From positions 62,001 to 126,000 of the forward strand of contig SAIX01000066.1 of NCBI GenBank assembly GCA_004028765.1: DNA of 64,000 nt, written 5' to 3'. The stretch's first letter is position 1; each line of letters opens with the position of its first letter. Shown piece after piece: positions 53,189 to 63,231 of this stretch. The notes beneath the pieces are model-generated. The model was not told the origin of the DNA, searched no databases, and saw only the letters and a program-made list of their open reading frames with translations. Both the position numbers and the translations under genes were made by a program. The DNA is from Chitinophagaceae bacterium (GTDB lineage Bacteria; Bacteroidota; Bacteroidia; Chitinophagales; Chitinophagaceae).

Positions 53189-55534
53189 TCAGCGGAAAGT
53201 ATAGCGCAGGCTGATGCCCCCGTATAAAGTGGATTTAGGCCCGGGTGTAAAATATTTAGGTAGCACCCCGCCGAACGATACGAGATTGATCACAACAAAC
53301 TGTGCATAGCGGGCATTGAAAATATTATTGCTTCCCCCGGAAATGTCGAGACTGAAATGCGAACGATCGGGCTTACCGAATTCTTTGCGGTAACCAAATT
53401 TTGCATTCACAAGATTATATGAATCTGCAAACACCGTATTGTCGAGCGTTATCGGCATCTTATCGGTAAACAGATCAGTAAGGTTCAGGTAAAAACCATT
53501 GCCTGCTTCTATATCGAGCCCGGTATTCAGGATATTTTCTGCAAGTCCGCTTACACGCAAACCGGAATAGTTACGTGTGAAATTATTATTGTTGTTATCA
53601 CTTCGCAGGTCAGAGTTTCTGCTGCCGTTATAGGTATAAGAAACAAATGGCCTGATCAAACGGATAAAGCCTTTTTGCCTGGGCTGGTAAACATAGTTCA
53701 CTGATAATTCCGCCCCGGTAAAATTCACAGCACCGGAGTTTACAAAACTGGTATATGCAGGCTGGCTGCCTGCCGCTGAAAAATTCTGGGTGATAATTTT
53801 ATCGGTAACATCCATATTAAAAAAAGCAAAATTGAGGTAAAGCGATTCTTTAAAAAGGCTTGCCTTGGTTCCCACTTCAAATGTGTTGCTGATCTCAGGT
53901 TTTACATCCGTATTTACTTTCCCGGTTTGTGTAATGATATACTGGTTGGTGCCGGGCTGCGCATATCCCATACTGTAATTGGAATAGACAGATACATGTT
54001 TACTGATTACGTGGTTTACCACCCACCTCGGCGTTACCAGTGGTTTAAATGCCCGGAAGCCCGACTGGTTTACATACCCGTTGCCGGATGCACGCAGGTC
54101 TTCGTTATCATAGGTGATAAAATTCACGCTGCCGCTGAATACCATGAGCGTATTTTTGGCGATCGTCATTTCCATCATGGCAAATGCGTTCCATTGCAAG
54201 GGTTTCAACTCCTGGTCGGTTCGCAACGAACCCAATGCGCCATTGGTGAGGTTATAAGATTTTTGATAGATAATATTTTTATTTCCTTCAATCCCTAATG
54301 TAAAACGGGAAGTAACCGTGGGCCCAAGTCGTGGTGTAAACAGGAAAGCCGTACGGAAACCAAAACTGCTTTTACTGGTTTTGGTAAGTATGGCGGCTAC
54401 CGATTGACCTATTTCCTGCGTCCCGGCAAAAAAAGTGGTTTTGCTGCTGAGCAAGCGGTTAAACGTGTACTCATGTGTTACTCCGATCTTCACGGATTCA
54501 AGTTCGCTGTGAGACCCATTGCGGATATAATTGATATCGGCACTGTCGGGATAATTGATCAGTCCGAGGCTGTCCACCTGTCCTGATAATTCATCATCCG
54601 ATTTTGTATAATAAGCAAAAAAACGGATCGTGGTTTTTGCATTGTTATAAAACGACGCGTTAAGGTTCCAGTAATCTTTTTTGGATGCGCTGTTCATGCG
54701 GTATCCATCCGTGCGCTGCTGGCCATAGTTGAAGAGGATATTGGTTTTATCGTTCCCGATACCCCAGGAAGATGTGGTCCGGAATGTATTATTCGAGCCC
54801 CAGATAAAATTTTGCCCGATACTGGTACCCTGGGGCGCCTGTTCGGAAAGAAAACTTACCACGCCGCCGATACCTGTTCCGTATACACTGGATACAGGCC
54901 CGCGGAACAATTCAATCCGGCCGATACTCGCAAAATCGATATCATCGAGATTGGTGGTACCATCTGCTTCGGTTAACGGTATGTCGTTGTAATACGCTTT
55001 GTAACCAATGCCATTGTTATTGTTCTGGTTGCCGTAACCACGGAGGATCACACGTGCCCCTGTATTGATATTCCTGAATTCCATCCGAACACCGGGCAAT
55101 ACATTGAAACTGTTCTGAAATTCAGTTGGGGTATTTCGCTGCAGGTCTTTCCGAACAAGATTGGCGATAGAGCCGGGTGTTTGAAAAAGATTTTTCCCGT
55201 TGTACAAGCCCCTTACCTGTATCGAATTGTTCTGGTAATTCACCGCTTCAAGAAAAATACTGAAAAGTGAGGTTTCTATGCGTACCTTATCTGTTTTAGG
55301 GGCATATCCCTTCGCCATCACGAATATGGAAGGGGTTCTTCCATATTTCCGAAGAGATAATTTGAATTCACCATTTTCATCCGCCCCGATCGTATCGCGT
55401 TCATTGATCACTGCAACAGCGCCTGGTATGGCCTGGGCAAAATAAAGGTCTTTTATCACGCAGGTAACACTATCAATCCTCCCCTGGCCATTTGCCAGCG
55501 CCGGAAGCAATAACAGGAATAAGAGTTTTCTCAT
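53189..55534 (-). CDS. TonB-dependent receptor of the heme uptake operon (distal)
   Basis: A 781-residue outer-membrane receptor and the first gene of the operon. Signal peptide (MRKLLFLLLLPALANGQG), a carboxypeptidase-like beta domain (about 20-100), plug (VLPGVRMEFRNINTGARVIL, RGYGNQNNNNGIGYKAYYND, LFRGPVSSVYGTGIGGVV) and a barrel ending LYGGISLRYTFR. It is a paralogue of the receptor at 50151. Having two receptors with one ABC system suggests two ligands, for example free heme and a heme-protein complex. Confidence 0.93.
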   Translation of the reverse strand: MRKLLFLLLLPALANGQGRIDSVTCVIKDLYFAQAIPGAVAVINERDTIGADENGEFKLSLRKYGRTPSIFVMAKGYAPKTDKVRIETSLFSIFLEAVNYQNNSIQVRGLYNGKNLFQTPGSIANLVRKDLQRNTPTEFQNSFNVLPGVRMEFRNINTGARVILRGYGNQNNNNGIGYKAYYNDIPLTEADGTTNLDDIDFASIGRIELFRGPVSSVYGTGIGGVVSFLSEQAPQGTSIGQNFIWGSNNTFRTTSSWGIGNDKTNILFNYGQQRTDGYRMNSASKKDYWNLNASFYNNAKTTIRFFAYYTKSDDELSGQVDSLGLINYPDSADINYIRNGSHSELESVKIGVTHEYTFNRLLSSKTTFFAGTQEIGQSVAAILTKTSKSSFGFRTAFLFTPRLGPTVTSRFTLGIEGNKNIIYQKSYNLTNGALGSLRTDQELKPLQWNAFAMMEMTIAKNTLMVFSGSVNFITYDNEDLRASGNGYVNQSGFRAFKPLVTPRWVVNHVISKHVSVYSNYSMGYAQPGTNQYIITQTGKVNTDVKPEISNTFEVGTKASLFKESLYLNFAFFNMDVTDKIITQNFSAAGSQPAYTSFVNSGAVNFTGAELSVNYVYQPRQKGFIRLIRPFVSYTYNGSRNSDLRSDNNNNNFTRNYSGLRVSGLAENILNTGLDIEAGNGFYLNLTDLFTDKMPITLDNTVFADSYNLVNAKFGYRKEFGKPDRSHFSLDISGGSNNIFNARYAQFVVINLVSFGGVLPKYFTPGPKSTLYGGISLRYTFR

Positions 55535-55569
55535 CAGATCGGCTTGCAGTGTGAAAATATCCCAAACAA

Positions 55570-55577
55570 CAAAAATA
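55570..55577 (-). promoter_or_regulatory. Possible -7 element of the heme operon
   Basis: TATTTTTG on the minus strand, 35 bases upstream of the first receptor ATG, matches TAnnTTTG. The matching -33 region would overlap the end of trhO and is not clear. I see no obvious Fur box or cobalamin riboswitch in this 61-base spacer. Confidence 0.35.
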
Positions 55578-55595
55578 GCCTGTTCAGGATACGCT

Positions 55596-56657
55596 TTATC
55601 GGTTAATGGCTTTTAATCGTGGACGAAGCCTCGTTTTACTTTTGTTGAAGATATTCTGCCCGTTTTCAACACCTCTCCGGATCTCTTTCTGCCTTTCCAG
55701 CGGCAGGTGCAAGGTATCCATGCATTCCCGGCTGCAGCACCTGTTGTATTCTTTTGCGCATTCTTCGCATTGGATAAAGAGCAGGTGGCAACCATCGTTC
55801 AGGCAGTTGGTATGGTGATCACAGGGTTTGCCGCACTGGTGGCATTGGGCAATCACATCATCTGTGATCCGTTCGCCAAGCCGTTCATCAAACACAAAAT
55901 TTTTCCCGATAAATTTCGGCTCCATTTGCTGTTCCTTCACCTGGCGTGCATAATTGATGATACCGCCTTCCAGGTGAAAAACATTTTTAAACCCTTTGTG
56001 CAGCATATAAGCGCTGGCTTTTTCACAACGGATACCGCCGGTGCAGTACATGATGATGTTTTTTTCTTCATTTCCCTGCATCATATCAACAGCCATTGGC
56101 AACTGTTCCCGGAAAGTATCGGAAGGCACTTCAATGGCATTTGCAAAATGCCCCACTTCATATTCGTAATGGTTACGCATATCAATTACGATGGTGGCAG
56201 GGTCTTTCAGCAATTCATGCATCTGGGTGGCATTCACATATTTTCCTTTGCGTTCCATGCTGAATGCAGGGTCTGTGATCCCATCAGCCACAATTTTTTC
56301 GCGCACTTTGATCCGCAGTACCCAGAAACTTTTACCATCATCATCCACGGCAATGTTCAGCCGCAAGCCGTTTAATGCAGGAATAGCATAAAGATGATTC
56401 CTGAAAGCTTCCAAGTTGTGCAAAGGCACACTCACCTGTGCATTGATCCCTTCTTTGGCAACATAGATGCGGCCGAAAACCTGTAATGTGTTCAGTTTTT
56501 TGTAAAGACTGTCGCGGAATTCCTGTGGGTTCTGAATGGGAAAATAACAATAGAAGCTGATGGTGGTCCGGTGAAAATTTTCCTCGTACATGCGCTTCTT
56601 CAACTCCTCGTTGGAAACGCGGTTATGCAACAATGCCATAATCCTGATTTTAGACAT
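55596..56657 (-). CDS. trhO: tRNA uridine(34) hydroxylase (rhodanese family)
   Basis: A 353-residue protein of the TrhO/YceA family that makes 5-hydroxyuridine at tRNA wobble position 34. The N-terminal acylphosphatase-like domain ([18 protein letters not shown]) is followed by a rhodanese domain with active-site [14 protein letters not shown] and a C-terminal cysteine-rich region ([26 protein letters not shown]) that probably binds zinc. It is divergent from the giant kinase. Confidence 0.95.
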   Translation of the reverse strand: MSKIRIMALLHNRVSNEELKKRMYEENFHRTTISFYCYFPIQNPQEFRDSLYKKLNTLQVFGRIYVAKEGINAQVSVPLHNLEAFRNHLYAIPALNGLRLNIAVDDDGKSFWVLRIKVREKIVADGITDPAFSMERKGKYVNATQMHELLKDPATIVIDMRNHYEYEVGHFANAIEVPSDTFREQLPMAVDMMQGNEEKNIIMYCTGGIRCEKASAYMLHKGFKNVFHLEGGIINYARQVKEQQMEPKFIGKNFVFDERLGERITDDVIAQCHQCGKPCDHHTNCLNDGCHLLFIQCEECAKEYNRCCSRECMDTLHLPLERQKEIRRGVENGQNIFNKSKTRLRPRLKAINR

Positions 56658-56977
56658 CAGCCCTTGCAGGCCAATATTCCGTTATACAATGGAGCCACTT
56701 GCAGGGTGGCCAAAATACATTGCAAAGATAGGGAAGTTACGCATTGGGAGTTCGAAATCGTGTGTGCACACCCTGCCGAAAAAAGGTGCAAACGCATTGT
56801 AACCTGAGCTGTTTACCTGTGCAGACATTCTGCCGAGCGTTACAGGGACACCTGTTCTTACAGATATTCGATCCGTTAAACAGGCAAGGCAACCAGATTG
56901 GGGATACAGAAGCAAAGTTTGACAGGATTCAAGAAAAAGATGCATAACTTTAAAAGAGGCCCACAATCCCGATTCCT
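56658..56977. other. Divergent spacer of trhO and the multi-PAS kinase
   Basis: 320 bases without a supported gene. On the minus strand TATCTTTG (56723-56730) is a good -7 element for trhO, without a clear -33. On the plus strand TTTG (56918-56921), 23 bases, then TAACTTTA (56945-56952) is a possible promoter for the kinase. Short open frames here have no family features. Confidence 0.5.
56723..56730 (-). promoter_or_regulatory. Possible -7 element of trhO
   Basis: TATCTTTG on the minus strand matches TAnnTTTG and lies 65 bases upstream of the trhO ATG. The -33 region is weak. Confidence 0.35.
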
Positions 56978-59900
56978 ATGAGCAATGTAAATAGCAATAA
57001 AGATCAGTTGTTCAGCCATCTCTACTATAAAGCACTGATCAACACTTCCATGACTGCTATTTTCTTTTCTATAAGCGATGGCACTATTTTAGAAGCGAAC
57101 CGTTCCGCAACGGAAATGTTCGGGTATACAGAAGATGAATTCCGGGAAATAGGGCGTGACCGGATTTTTGATCTTGCCGATCCTAATTTTCAGCAGGCGA
57201 TATCTGAAAGAAAAACCAAAGGGAAAATTATAACCGAATTAATCGGTATCAAAAAAAACGGTGAACGTTTCCCGGTCGAAGTGTCTTCCTCTGTTTTTAT
57301 TGATGAGACCGGGAAAGAATACACCTGTACCATTATGATTGATATTTCTGACCGGAAAAGAAATGAGCGGGATATCAACCTCATGATCAATAATACCGAT
57401 GAAGCATTTATCCTCGTAGACAAAGAATTGAAAATACTCTCCTTTAACCACAAGTTCCAGGAAATGTATCGCCGCTATTTCGGTGCAGATGTCCGGAAAG
57501 AATCTTTAATACTCGATTATGCACAGGCCGATAGAAAAGAAGTGGTCAGGGAAATCTACCAGCGTGTTCTGGAAGGGGATACGCAGCATTCTGAGATAGC
57601 AGTCCCATCCCCTGATCTTACCACAAAAATATTTGCGATCAGCTATAAACCAGCTAAAAATGAAACGCAGGCGATTGTGGGTGTATTTGTGACAATACGC
57701 GATATAACTGAAGAACGGGAGTGGAATCAAAAATTAACAGAGCTGAATAAACAGTTGCAGCAGAGAAGCCAGTTTATCGAATCGATCCTTGAATATTTAC
57801 CCATTGGGGTTGCCGTGAACAGGATCGACACCGGTAAGGCCACACTGCTGAACAAACAGTTCAGCAGTATTTATGGATGGCCTGAAAAAGCTTTATCCGA
57901 TGTTGACACTTTCTTCAAATGTGTTTATCCGGATGAAAAATACCGGGCCGAAATGATTGAAAGGATATCTGCAGATATCGCAAGCCGGGATGTAAACCGG
58001 ATGCAATGGAACGGGATCAGCATCACCACGCAAACAGGTGACCAAAGAATTATCAAGGCAAAAAATATTCCGCTCTATGATCAGAACCTGATGATTTCAA
58101 CTGTGCTTGACATCACCACTGAATCATTGCAGGCAGCGGAGATCAAAAAAGCAAAAGCCAACCAGGAAGCTTTGATCAATGGTACAAAAGACCTGATCTG
58201 GTCAGTTGATACAGAATATAAAATCATTACTGCCAACAATGCCTACCGGGGAATCATTCAATCGGCCGCCGCTCATTCCGTCAAGGAAGGCGATTCTGTT
58301 TTTTCAGGATTTTTTGACGACACCCTAATCAGCAAATGGAAAATATATTATGAGAGGGCCATGCAGGGCGAAAGTTTCTCTGTCAAAGAAGAACTCCTGA
58401 TCCCCTCAACCAATGAAGTGATATATAACCATATTTCGCTTCATCCCATGCTCAATGATGATGGCCGGATATTTGGTGTGGCCTGTTATTCAAAAGATAT
58501 AACGGAAGAAACATTAAAAACAAAAATGCTGGAAGAGACGAGGAACAGCCTGCGAAAAATTATGGACTCTTCCATGGATGTTATCTGCGCAGTAAAAGCA
58601 GACGGAACATTTATCGAAGTGAGCCAGGCTTCCGAAGCGGTGTGGGGATATAGACCGGAAGAGCTGTTAGGGAAAAAGTTTACAGATATTATCTACCCGG
58701 AAGACCTGCCCGAAACTGAAGATATTATCAGCCTGATCATGACAGGCAACGATATGCTATTTATCCGGAACAGGTATGTGCACAAAAACGGGAATATCGT
58801 TTATATGGAATGGTCGGCAAGATGGGACGCGGAAACGCAGGTGAGGTATGCAGTTGGGAGGGATATAACCAAAAAACTGGAAGCAGAACAGGATTTGATG
58901 GAGTCTGAAAGAAGGTACAGGGAATTGTTTGACAATAACCCGTTCCCAATGCTGGTCATGGATGCATTCTCTTCCGATCTCCTGGATTGCAATGAAGCAG
59001 CTATCGGGAAATACGGTTTCAGCAAAGAGGAACTACTTGGTATGACCCTCACCGATATCAGGATCGAAAAAGATACCGCAGGTGCAGAAACAGTTATGCG
59101 TAAAGCTAACCAATACGGCGAGGTTGCTGCCCATATCTGGCCATATAAAATGAAAGGAGGCGAGATATGTATGATGGAAACCAGGGAGCACCCGATTCAG
59201 TACATGGGCAGAACTGCCTCCCTGATCATACAGCATGATGTTACAGAAAAACTAGAGGCCGAGTTTAAACTGCGGCAGAGCGAAGCTTTCCTGGCCGAAG
59301 CGCAGCGCCTGACAAAAATGGGTAGCTGGAATTTTGATTTCCGGAACGATACGCTTACCTGGTCGGATGAACTGTATAATGTATTTGAAACCGATAAGGA
59401 AACCTTTGAACAGACGCATAAATCCTTTCTTTCGATGGTAGATGTAAAAGACAGGGATTTGGTGGAAGCAACGAGTAAAAAAACACAATTAACCGGGGAG
59501 CCATTTAACATAGAATACCGGATCACTACCCCAAGCGGCAAGAAAAAAATAATTGAGGAATATGGATATGGAGAAAAAGACGAGCAGGGAAATATTGTAA
59601 GGCTCTTTGGTACTGCACAGGATGTTACTGAATGGAAAAAAGCCCAGGATAAGATTTCCGAAACCAGTATGCGGTACGAATACGTAACCAAAGCCACATT
59701 TGATGCTGTATGGGATTGGGATATTGCATCGGACAAAGTGTTCTGGGGTGAAAACTATTACAGAATTTTCGGCTACGCTGATGACGAAAACCTGTCTGAT
59801 ACCCAAAATGTATTAAAGCGGATTCACCCGGATGAAATAAATGATTTGACAGAAAGTGCCAAAAAAGTGTGGCATTCCAGGGAAACCACCTGGGAATATG

Positions 59901-62731
59901 AGCACCGTTTTCTTAAATCGGATGGTACGTATTCGTTTGTATCCAACAACGCCCTGATCATCAGGGATGAAACCGGCACACCGAAGCGTATTATCGGGGC
60001 CATGAAGGATATTACACAGCAAAAGCAGGAAGAACAGCGGCTCAAACTGCTGGAATCGGTGGTTACCAACACACAGGATGCCGTACTGATTACAGAAGCA
60101 GAACCCTTTGACGATCCGGGACCCCGGATCGTATATGTGAATGATGCTTTCACAAAAATGACAGGTTATACCAAAGAGGAAGTAATCGGCAAAACACCCC
60201 GCATTTTACAAGGCCCTAAATCAGATTGGAATGAACTGGCCAGGCTCAGTAAGGCCCTGCGTAATTGGGAGCCCTGTGAAATAACCACAATCAATTATAA
60301 AAAAACAGGCGAAGAGTTCTGGAATAATTTCTCCATCACACCGGTAGCCAATGAAGCGGGATGGTTTACGCATTGGATCGCTACAGAACGGGATATCACT
60401 GCCAGGAAAATTGAAGAATTACAGAGGGAATTCCTGACAGAAGTAGGGCTGCTGTTCAATGAGGAAGAGCCGCTGAACCAGATTCTGAAAAAAGTTTTAA
60501 AAATGGCAGCCCAATACCTCGATTTCAGTGCCGCAGAAGCCTGGCTGCTTTCAGAAAACACCAACACGGTTAACCAGGTTGCCACTTATGCCGATTCTGA
60601 AAAAGCCGAACTTTTTTTTACGGAGAGCGCAGACATTCACACACTTTTAAAAGGGCAGGGTTTAACAGGTGCCAGTTGGGAAACCAGTAAGATCCTTTTT
60701 TTGAATGAAGTTGACAAATACGAAAACTTCATTCGCAGGGAAGCCGCTGTGAAAGCCGGCCTCCGCGCTGCCTGCGGAATTCCGCTAACCCGTAATAATA
60801 AAATTATCGGTGGTATCATGCTGTGGAGCAATGAAAAACAGTTTGATGAACAGAAATTCAATTTGTTTTTTCAAAGATTCAGTTCCCATATCAGTGTTGA
60901 AATCAGAAGGAAACAATTGGAACAGGACCTGAACAGGGTTTTTAACTTTGCCCCGGATATTATCGGGATCATCGGTTTTGATGGATTTTTCAAAAAACTG
61001 AACCCCGTTTTACCTGATCTGCTGGAATGTACAGATGAAGAACTCAGGAGCAGGCATTTTATTGATTTTGTGCACCCGGATGACAAAGAACTTTTCGTTT
61101 CGGAGCTGAATAAAATCTCCCATGGCGGTTCCGCATTGTTTTTTGAAGTGAGGTGCCTTACCAGGTCCGGGCAATATATCTGGATTTCATGGACGGCTAC
61201 CCCAATGCCCGAAGAGCAGTTGATTTTTACAGTCGGGAAAAATGTTACCGAGAAAAAAGAACTGGAAGCTTTGCTGCAAAGAGCCTCTGGCCTGGCAAAG
61301 ATCGGCGCATGGGAACTGGATCTTGTTAAGCAAAGCCTGTCATGGTCTGATATAACAAGAGAGATACACGAAGTGCCCCAGGATTATATACCCGACCTTG
61401 AAAAGGATATCCTTTTTTATAAAGAAGGGGAAAGCAGGAACTCGATTAAGCAGGCGATCCGGGCAGCTTTAGAAAAAGGCATCAACTGGGATCTTGAGCT
61501 TCAGATCATCACTGCAAAAGGAAACGAGAAATGGATCAGGTCGATTGGTGAAACCGAATGGATTGATGGCAAATGTATCCGTATATACGGCAGTTTCCAG
61601 GACATTGATTCATTGCGGAAGGCCGAAGACAATATCAGGCTGAGTAATGAAAGATATATCCTTGCATTTAAAGCCACCAGTGACATTATTTTTGACTGGA
61701 ACCTCGTGAATAATGAAACAATCCGGTCTGCAGAGAATATTGAAAACTTACTGGGCTATAAACCTGAAGTGTCGCAAGCCGATAATTTTGTCTGGATGAA
61801 TTATGTTCACCCGGATGATATTGAAAGAGTGAAAGAAAAACTGAACCGGGTTCTGCAAGACCCTCAGATGTTTTTTTACGAAGATGAATACCGTTTTTTA
61901 AGAGCAAACCATACGTATGCCTATTTATACGACAGAGGGTATATTATCCGCAATGAACAGGGAGTGGTTACGCGGGTGATCGGTTCGGTAAAAGATATTT
62001 CAAAGCTGAAGGAAAACGAAATCCAGTTACAGAAAAGAGCCGACGAACTGGCGGTTTCAAACCTCGAACTGGAACAGTTTGCTTTTGTAGCTTCTCATGA
62101 CTTACAGGAACCGCTCCGGATGGTTACCAGTTTTCTTACCAAGCTGGAGAAAAATTATGATGCCGTTCTTGATGAAAAAGCCAGGAAATACATTCATTTT
62201 GCCGTAGATGGGGCAAAACGTATGCGCCAGATCATCCTGGATCTTCTGGAATATTCCAGGGTGGGGCGCCTCGACAGTTTGCCTGAGGATATTAATGTGC
62301 TTGACATAATACAAGAAGTGGAAATTCTCCTTAAAAAGAAAATTACAGAAAAAGATGCCCGGATATCGATAGACCCGATGCCCGTCATTCATTTTTCCAG
62401 GTCGCCGCTGAGACAGGTATTTCAAAACCTGATCAGTAATGCCCTGAAATACACCAGGGAGGATGCAACGGTTAAGATCCATATCGGCGTTTCCGAACAT
62501 CCCGCTTACTGGCAGTTTTCAGTAAGCGATAATGGAATCGGTATACATCCGGATTATTTTCAGAAAGTATTCGTGCTTTTCCAGCGGCTTCACACAAAAA
62601 GCGAATACTCGGGAACAGGCATCGGGTTAACAGTGAGCAAGAAAATCATTGAAAACCAGGGTGGCAAAATATGGGTGGAATCAAAAGAAGGCAAGGGCAG
62701 TACATTTTTTTTCACCATCCCCAAAAAATGA
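56978..62731 (+). CDS. Giant multi-PAS/GAF sensor histidine kinase
   Basis: A 1917-residue kinase with no clear transmembrane helix, so probably cytoplasmic. I count twelve PAS units, each ending in a DIT-type motif (at about 125, 249, 380, 510, 632, 757, 886, 1015, 1143, 1427, 1547 and 1677), and one GAF domain (about 1147-1314) between the ninth and tenth. A HisKA domain with the phosphoacceptor in SHDLQEPLRMV (His 1707) and a HATPase domain (FQNLISNALKYTR, DNGIGIHP, GTGIGLTVSKKII) end the protein. The ninth PAS resembles a LOV domain but lacks its cysteine. It is followed 51 bases later by its probable response regulator. Confidence 0.95.
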   Translation: MSNVNSNKDQLFSHLYYKALINTSMTAIFFSISDGTILEANRSATEMFGYTEDEFREIGRDRIFDLADPNFQQAISERKTKGKIITELIGIKKNGERFPVEVSSSVFIDETGKEYTCTIMIDISDRKRNERDINLMINNTDEAFILVDKELKILSFNHKFQEMYRRYFGADVRKESLILDYAQADRKEVVREIYQRVLEGDTQHSEIAVPSPDLTTKIFAISYKPAKNETQAIVGVFVTIRDITEEREWNQKLTELNKQLQQRSQFIESILEYLPIGVAVNRIDTGKATLLNKQFSSIYGWPEKALSDVDTFFKCVYPDEKYRAEMIERISADIASRDVNRMQWNGISITTQTGDQRIIKAKNIPLYDQNLMISTVLDITTESLQAAEIKKAKANQEALINGTKDLIWSVDTEYKIITANNAYRGIIQSAAAHSVKEGDSVFSGFFDDTLISKWKIYYERAMQGESFSVKEELLIPSTNEVIYNHISLHPMLNDDGRIFGVACYSKDITEETLKTKMLEETRNSLRKIMDSSMDVICAVKADGTFIEVSQASEAVWGYRPEELLGKKFTDIIYPEDLPETEDIISLIMTGNDMLFIRNRYVHKNGNIVYMEWSARWDAETQVRYAVGRDITKKLEAEQDLMESERRYRELFDNNPFPMLVMDAFSSDLLDCNEAAIGKYGFSKEELLGMTLTDIRIEKDTAGAETVMRKANQYGEVAAHIWPYKMKGGEICMMETREHPIQYMGRTASLIIQHDVTEKLEAEFKLRQSEAFLAEAQRLTKMGSWNFDFRNDTLTWSDELYNVFETDKETFEQTHKSFLSMVDVKDRDLVEATSKKTQLTGEPFNIEYRITTPSGKKKIIEEYGYGEKDEQGNIVRLFGTAQDVTEWKKAQDKISETSMRYEYVTKATFDAVWDWDIASDKVFWGENYYRIFGYADDENLSDTQNVLKRIHPDEINDLTESAKKVWHSRETTWEYEHRFLKSDGTYSFVSNNALIIRDETGTPKRIIGAMKDITQQKQEEQRLKLLESVVTNTQDAVLITEAEPFDDPGPRIVYVNDAFTKMTGYTKEEVIGKTPRILQGPKSDWNELARLSKALRNWEPCEITTINYKKTGEEFWNNFSITPVANEAGWFTHWIATERDITARKIEELQREFLTEVGLLFNEEEPLNQILKKVLKMAAQYLDFSAAEAWLLSENTNTVNQVATYADSEKAELFFTESADIHTLLKGQGLTGASWETSKILFLNEVDKYENFIRREAAVKAGLRAACGIPLTRNNKIIGGIMLWSNEKQFDEQKFNLFFQRFSSHISVEIRRKQLEQDLNRVFNFAPDIIGIIGFDGFFKKLNPVLPDLLECTDEELRSRHFIDFVHPDDKELFVSELNKISHGGSALFFEVRCLTRSGQYIWISWTATPMPEEQLIFTVGKNVTEKKELEALLQRASGLAKIGAWELDLVKQSLSWSDITREIHEVPQDYIPDLEKDILFYKEGESRNSIKQAIRAALEKGINWDLELQIITAKGNEKWIRSIGETEWIDGKCIRIYGSFQDIDSLRKAEDNIRLSNERYILAFKATSDIIFDWNLVNNETIRSAENIENLLGYKPEVSQADNFVWMNYVHPDDIERVKEKLNRVLQDPQMFFYEDEYRFLRANHTYAYLYDRGYIIRNEQGVVTRVIGSVKDISKLKENEIQLQKRADELAVSNLELEQFAFVASHDLQEPLRMVTSFLTKLEKNYDAVLDEKARKYIHFAVDGAKRMRQIILDLLEYSRVGRLDSLPEDINVLDIIQEVEILLKKKITEKDARISIDPMPVIHFSRSPLRQVFQNLISNALKYTREDATVKIHIGVSEHPAYWQFSVSDNGIGIHPDYFQKVFVLFQRLHTKSEYSGTGIGLTVSKKIIENQGGKIWVESKEGKGSTFFFTIPKK

Positions 62732-62782
62732 AGAATGGGAACACTGACATAATAGCTGCTAAGAACCCCTAAAAAACTTTAT

Positions 62783-63220
62783 ATGAAATCTGTTCATATT
62801 TTATTGGTAGAAGATAACGACGGAGATATTTTCCTGACCATTGAGGCATTGGAAGAACGAAGAATAATCAATAAAGTAAGTGTTGTAAATGACGGTAAAG
62901 AAGCAATCGATTTCCTGGAAAAAAAAGGCAATTACCAGGACGTGGAATATCCGGATCTTATCGTATTAGATATCAACCTGCCCAAAAAAAACGGGCATGA
63001 AGTGCTCGTTCATATCAAGAGCAGTGAAATATTAAAGCATATCCCGGTTATTATGCTAACGACGTCCTCATCAGATCTGGATATTAAAACTGCTTATCAG
63101 AACCATGCCAGTTGCTTTATTACCAAACCTGTTGAAGCAGATGATTTTCTGAAAGTGGTGGCAGGGATCGAAAATTTCTGGATAAATATCGTTACGTTAC
63201 CTTCACAGCCAGATAAGTAA
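62783..63220 (+). CDS. Single-domain response regulator (Rcp1-like)
   Basis: A 145-residue receiver domain with no output domain. Acidic pocket E10/D11 (VEDNDGD), phosphorylated Asp 63 (VLDINLP), conserved Thr/Ser (MLTTSSS) and Lys 115 (ITKPVEAD). The EDNDGDIFLTIEAL start and NDGKEAIDFLEKKG stretch are those of Rcp1, the partner of cyanobacterial phytochrome kinases. It is probably phosphorylated by the multi-PAS kinase upstream. No DNA-binding part is present. Confidence 0.94.
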   Translation: MKSVHILLVEDNDGDIFLTIEALEERRIINKVSVVNDGKEAIDFLEKKGNYQDVEYPDLIVLDINLPKKNGHEVLVHIKSSEILKHIPVIMLTTSSSDLDIKTAYQNHASCFITKPVEADDFLKVVAGIENFWINIVTLPSQPDK

Positions 63221-63231
63221 TACGATATCCA

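Noticed and set aside
55707..56375. 222-residue open frame on the plus strand
   Set aside because: Antisense to trhO, which has complete active-site motifs.
50107..56657. Cobalamin (B12) uptake operon with riboswitch
   Set aside because: The binding protein has the HmuT-type VGYHRALNPEG signature and the leader before the first receptor is only about 60 bases, too short for a cobalamin riboswitch.
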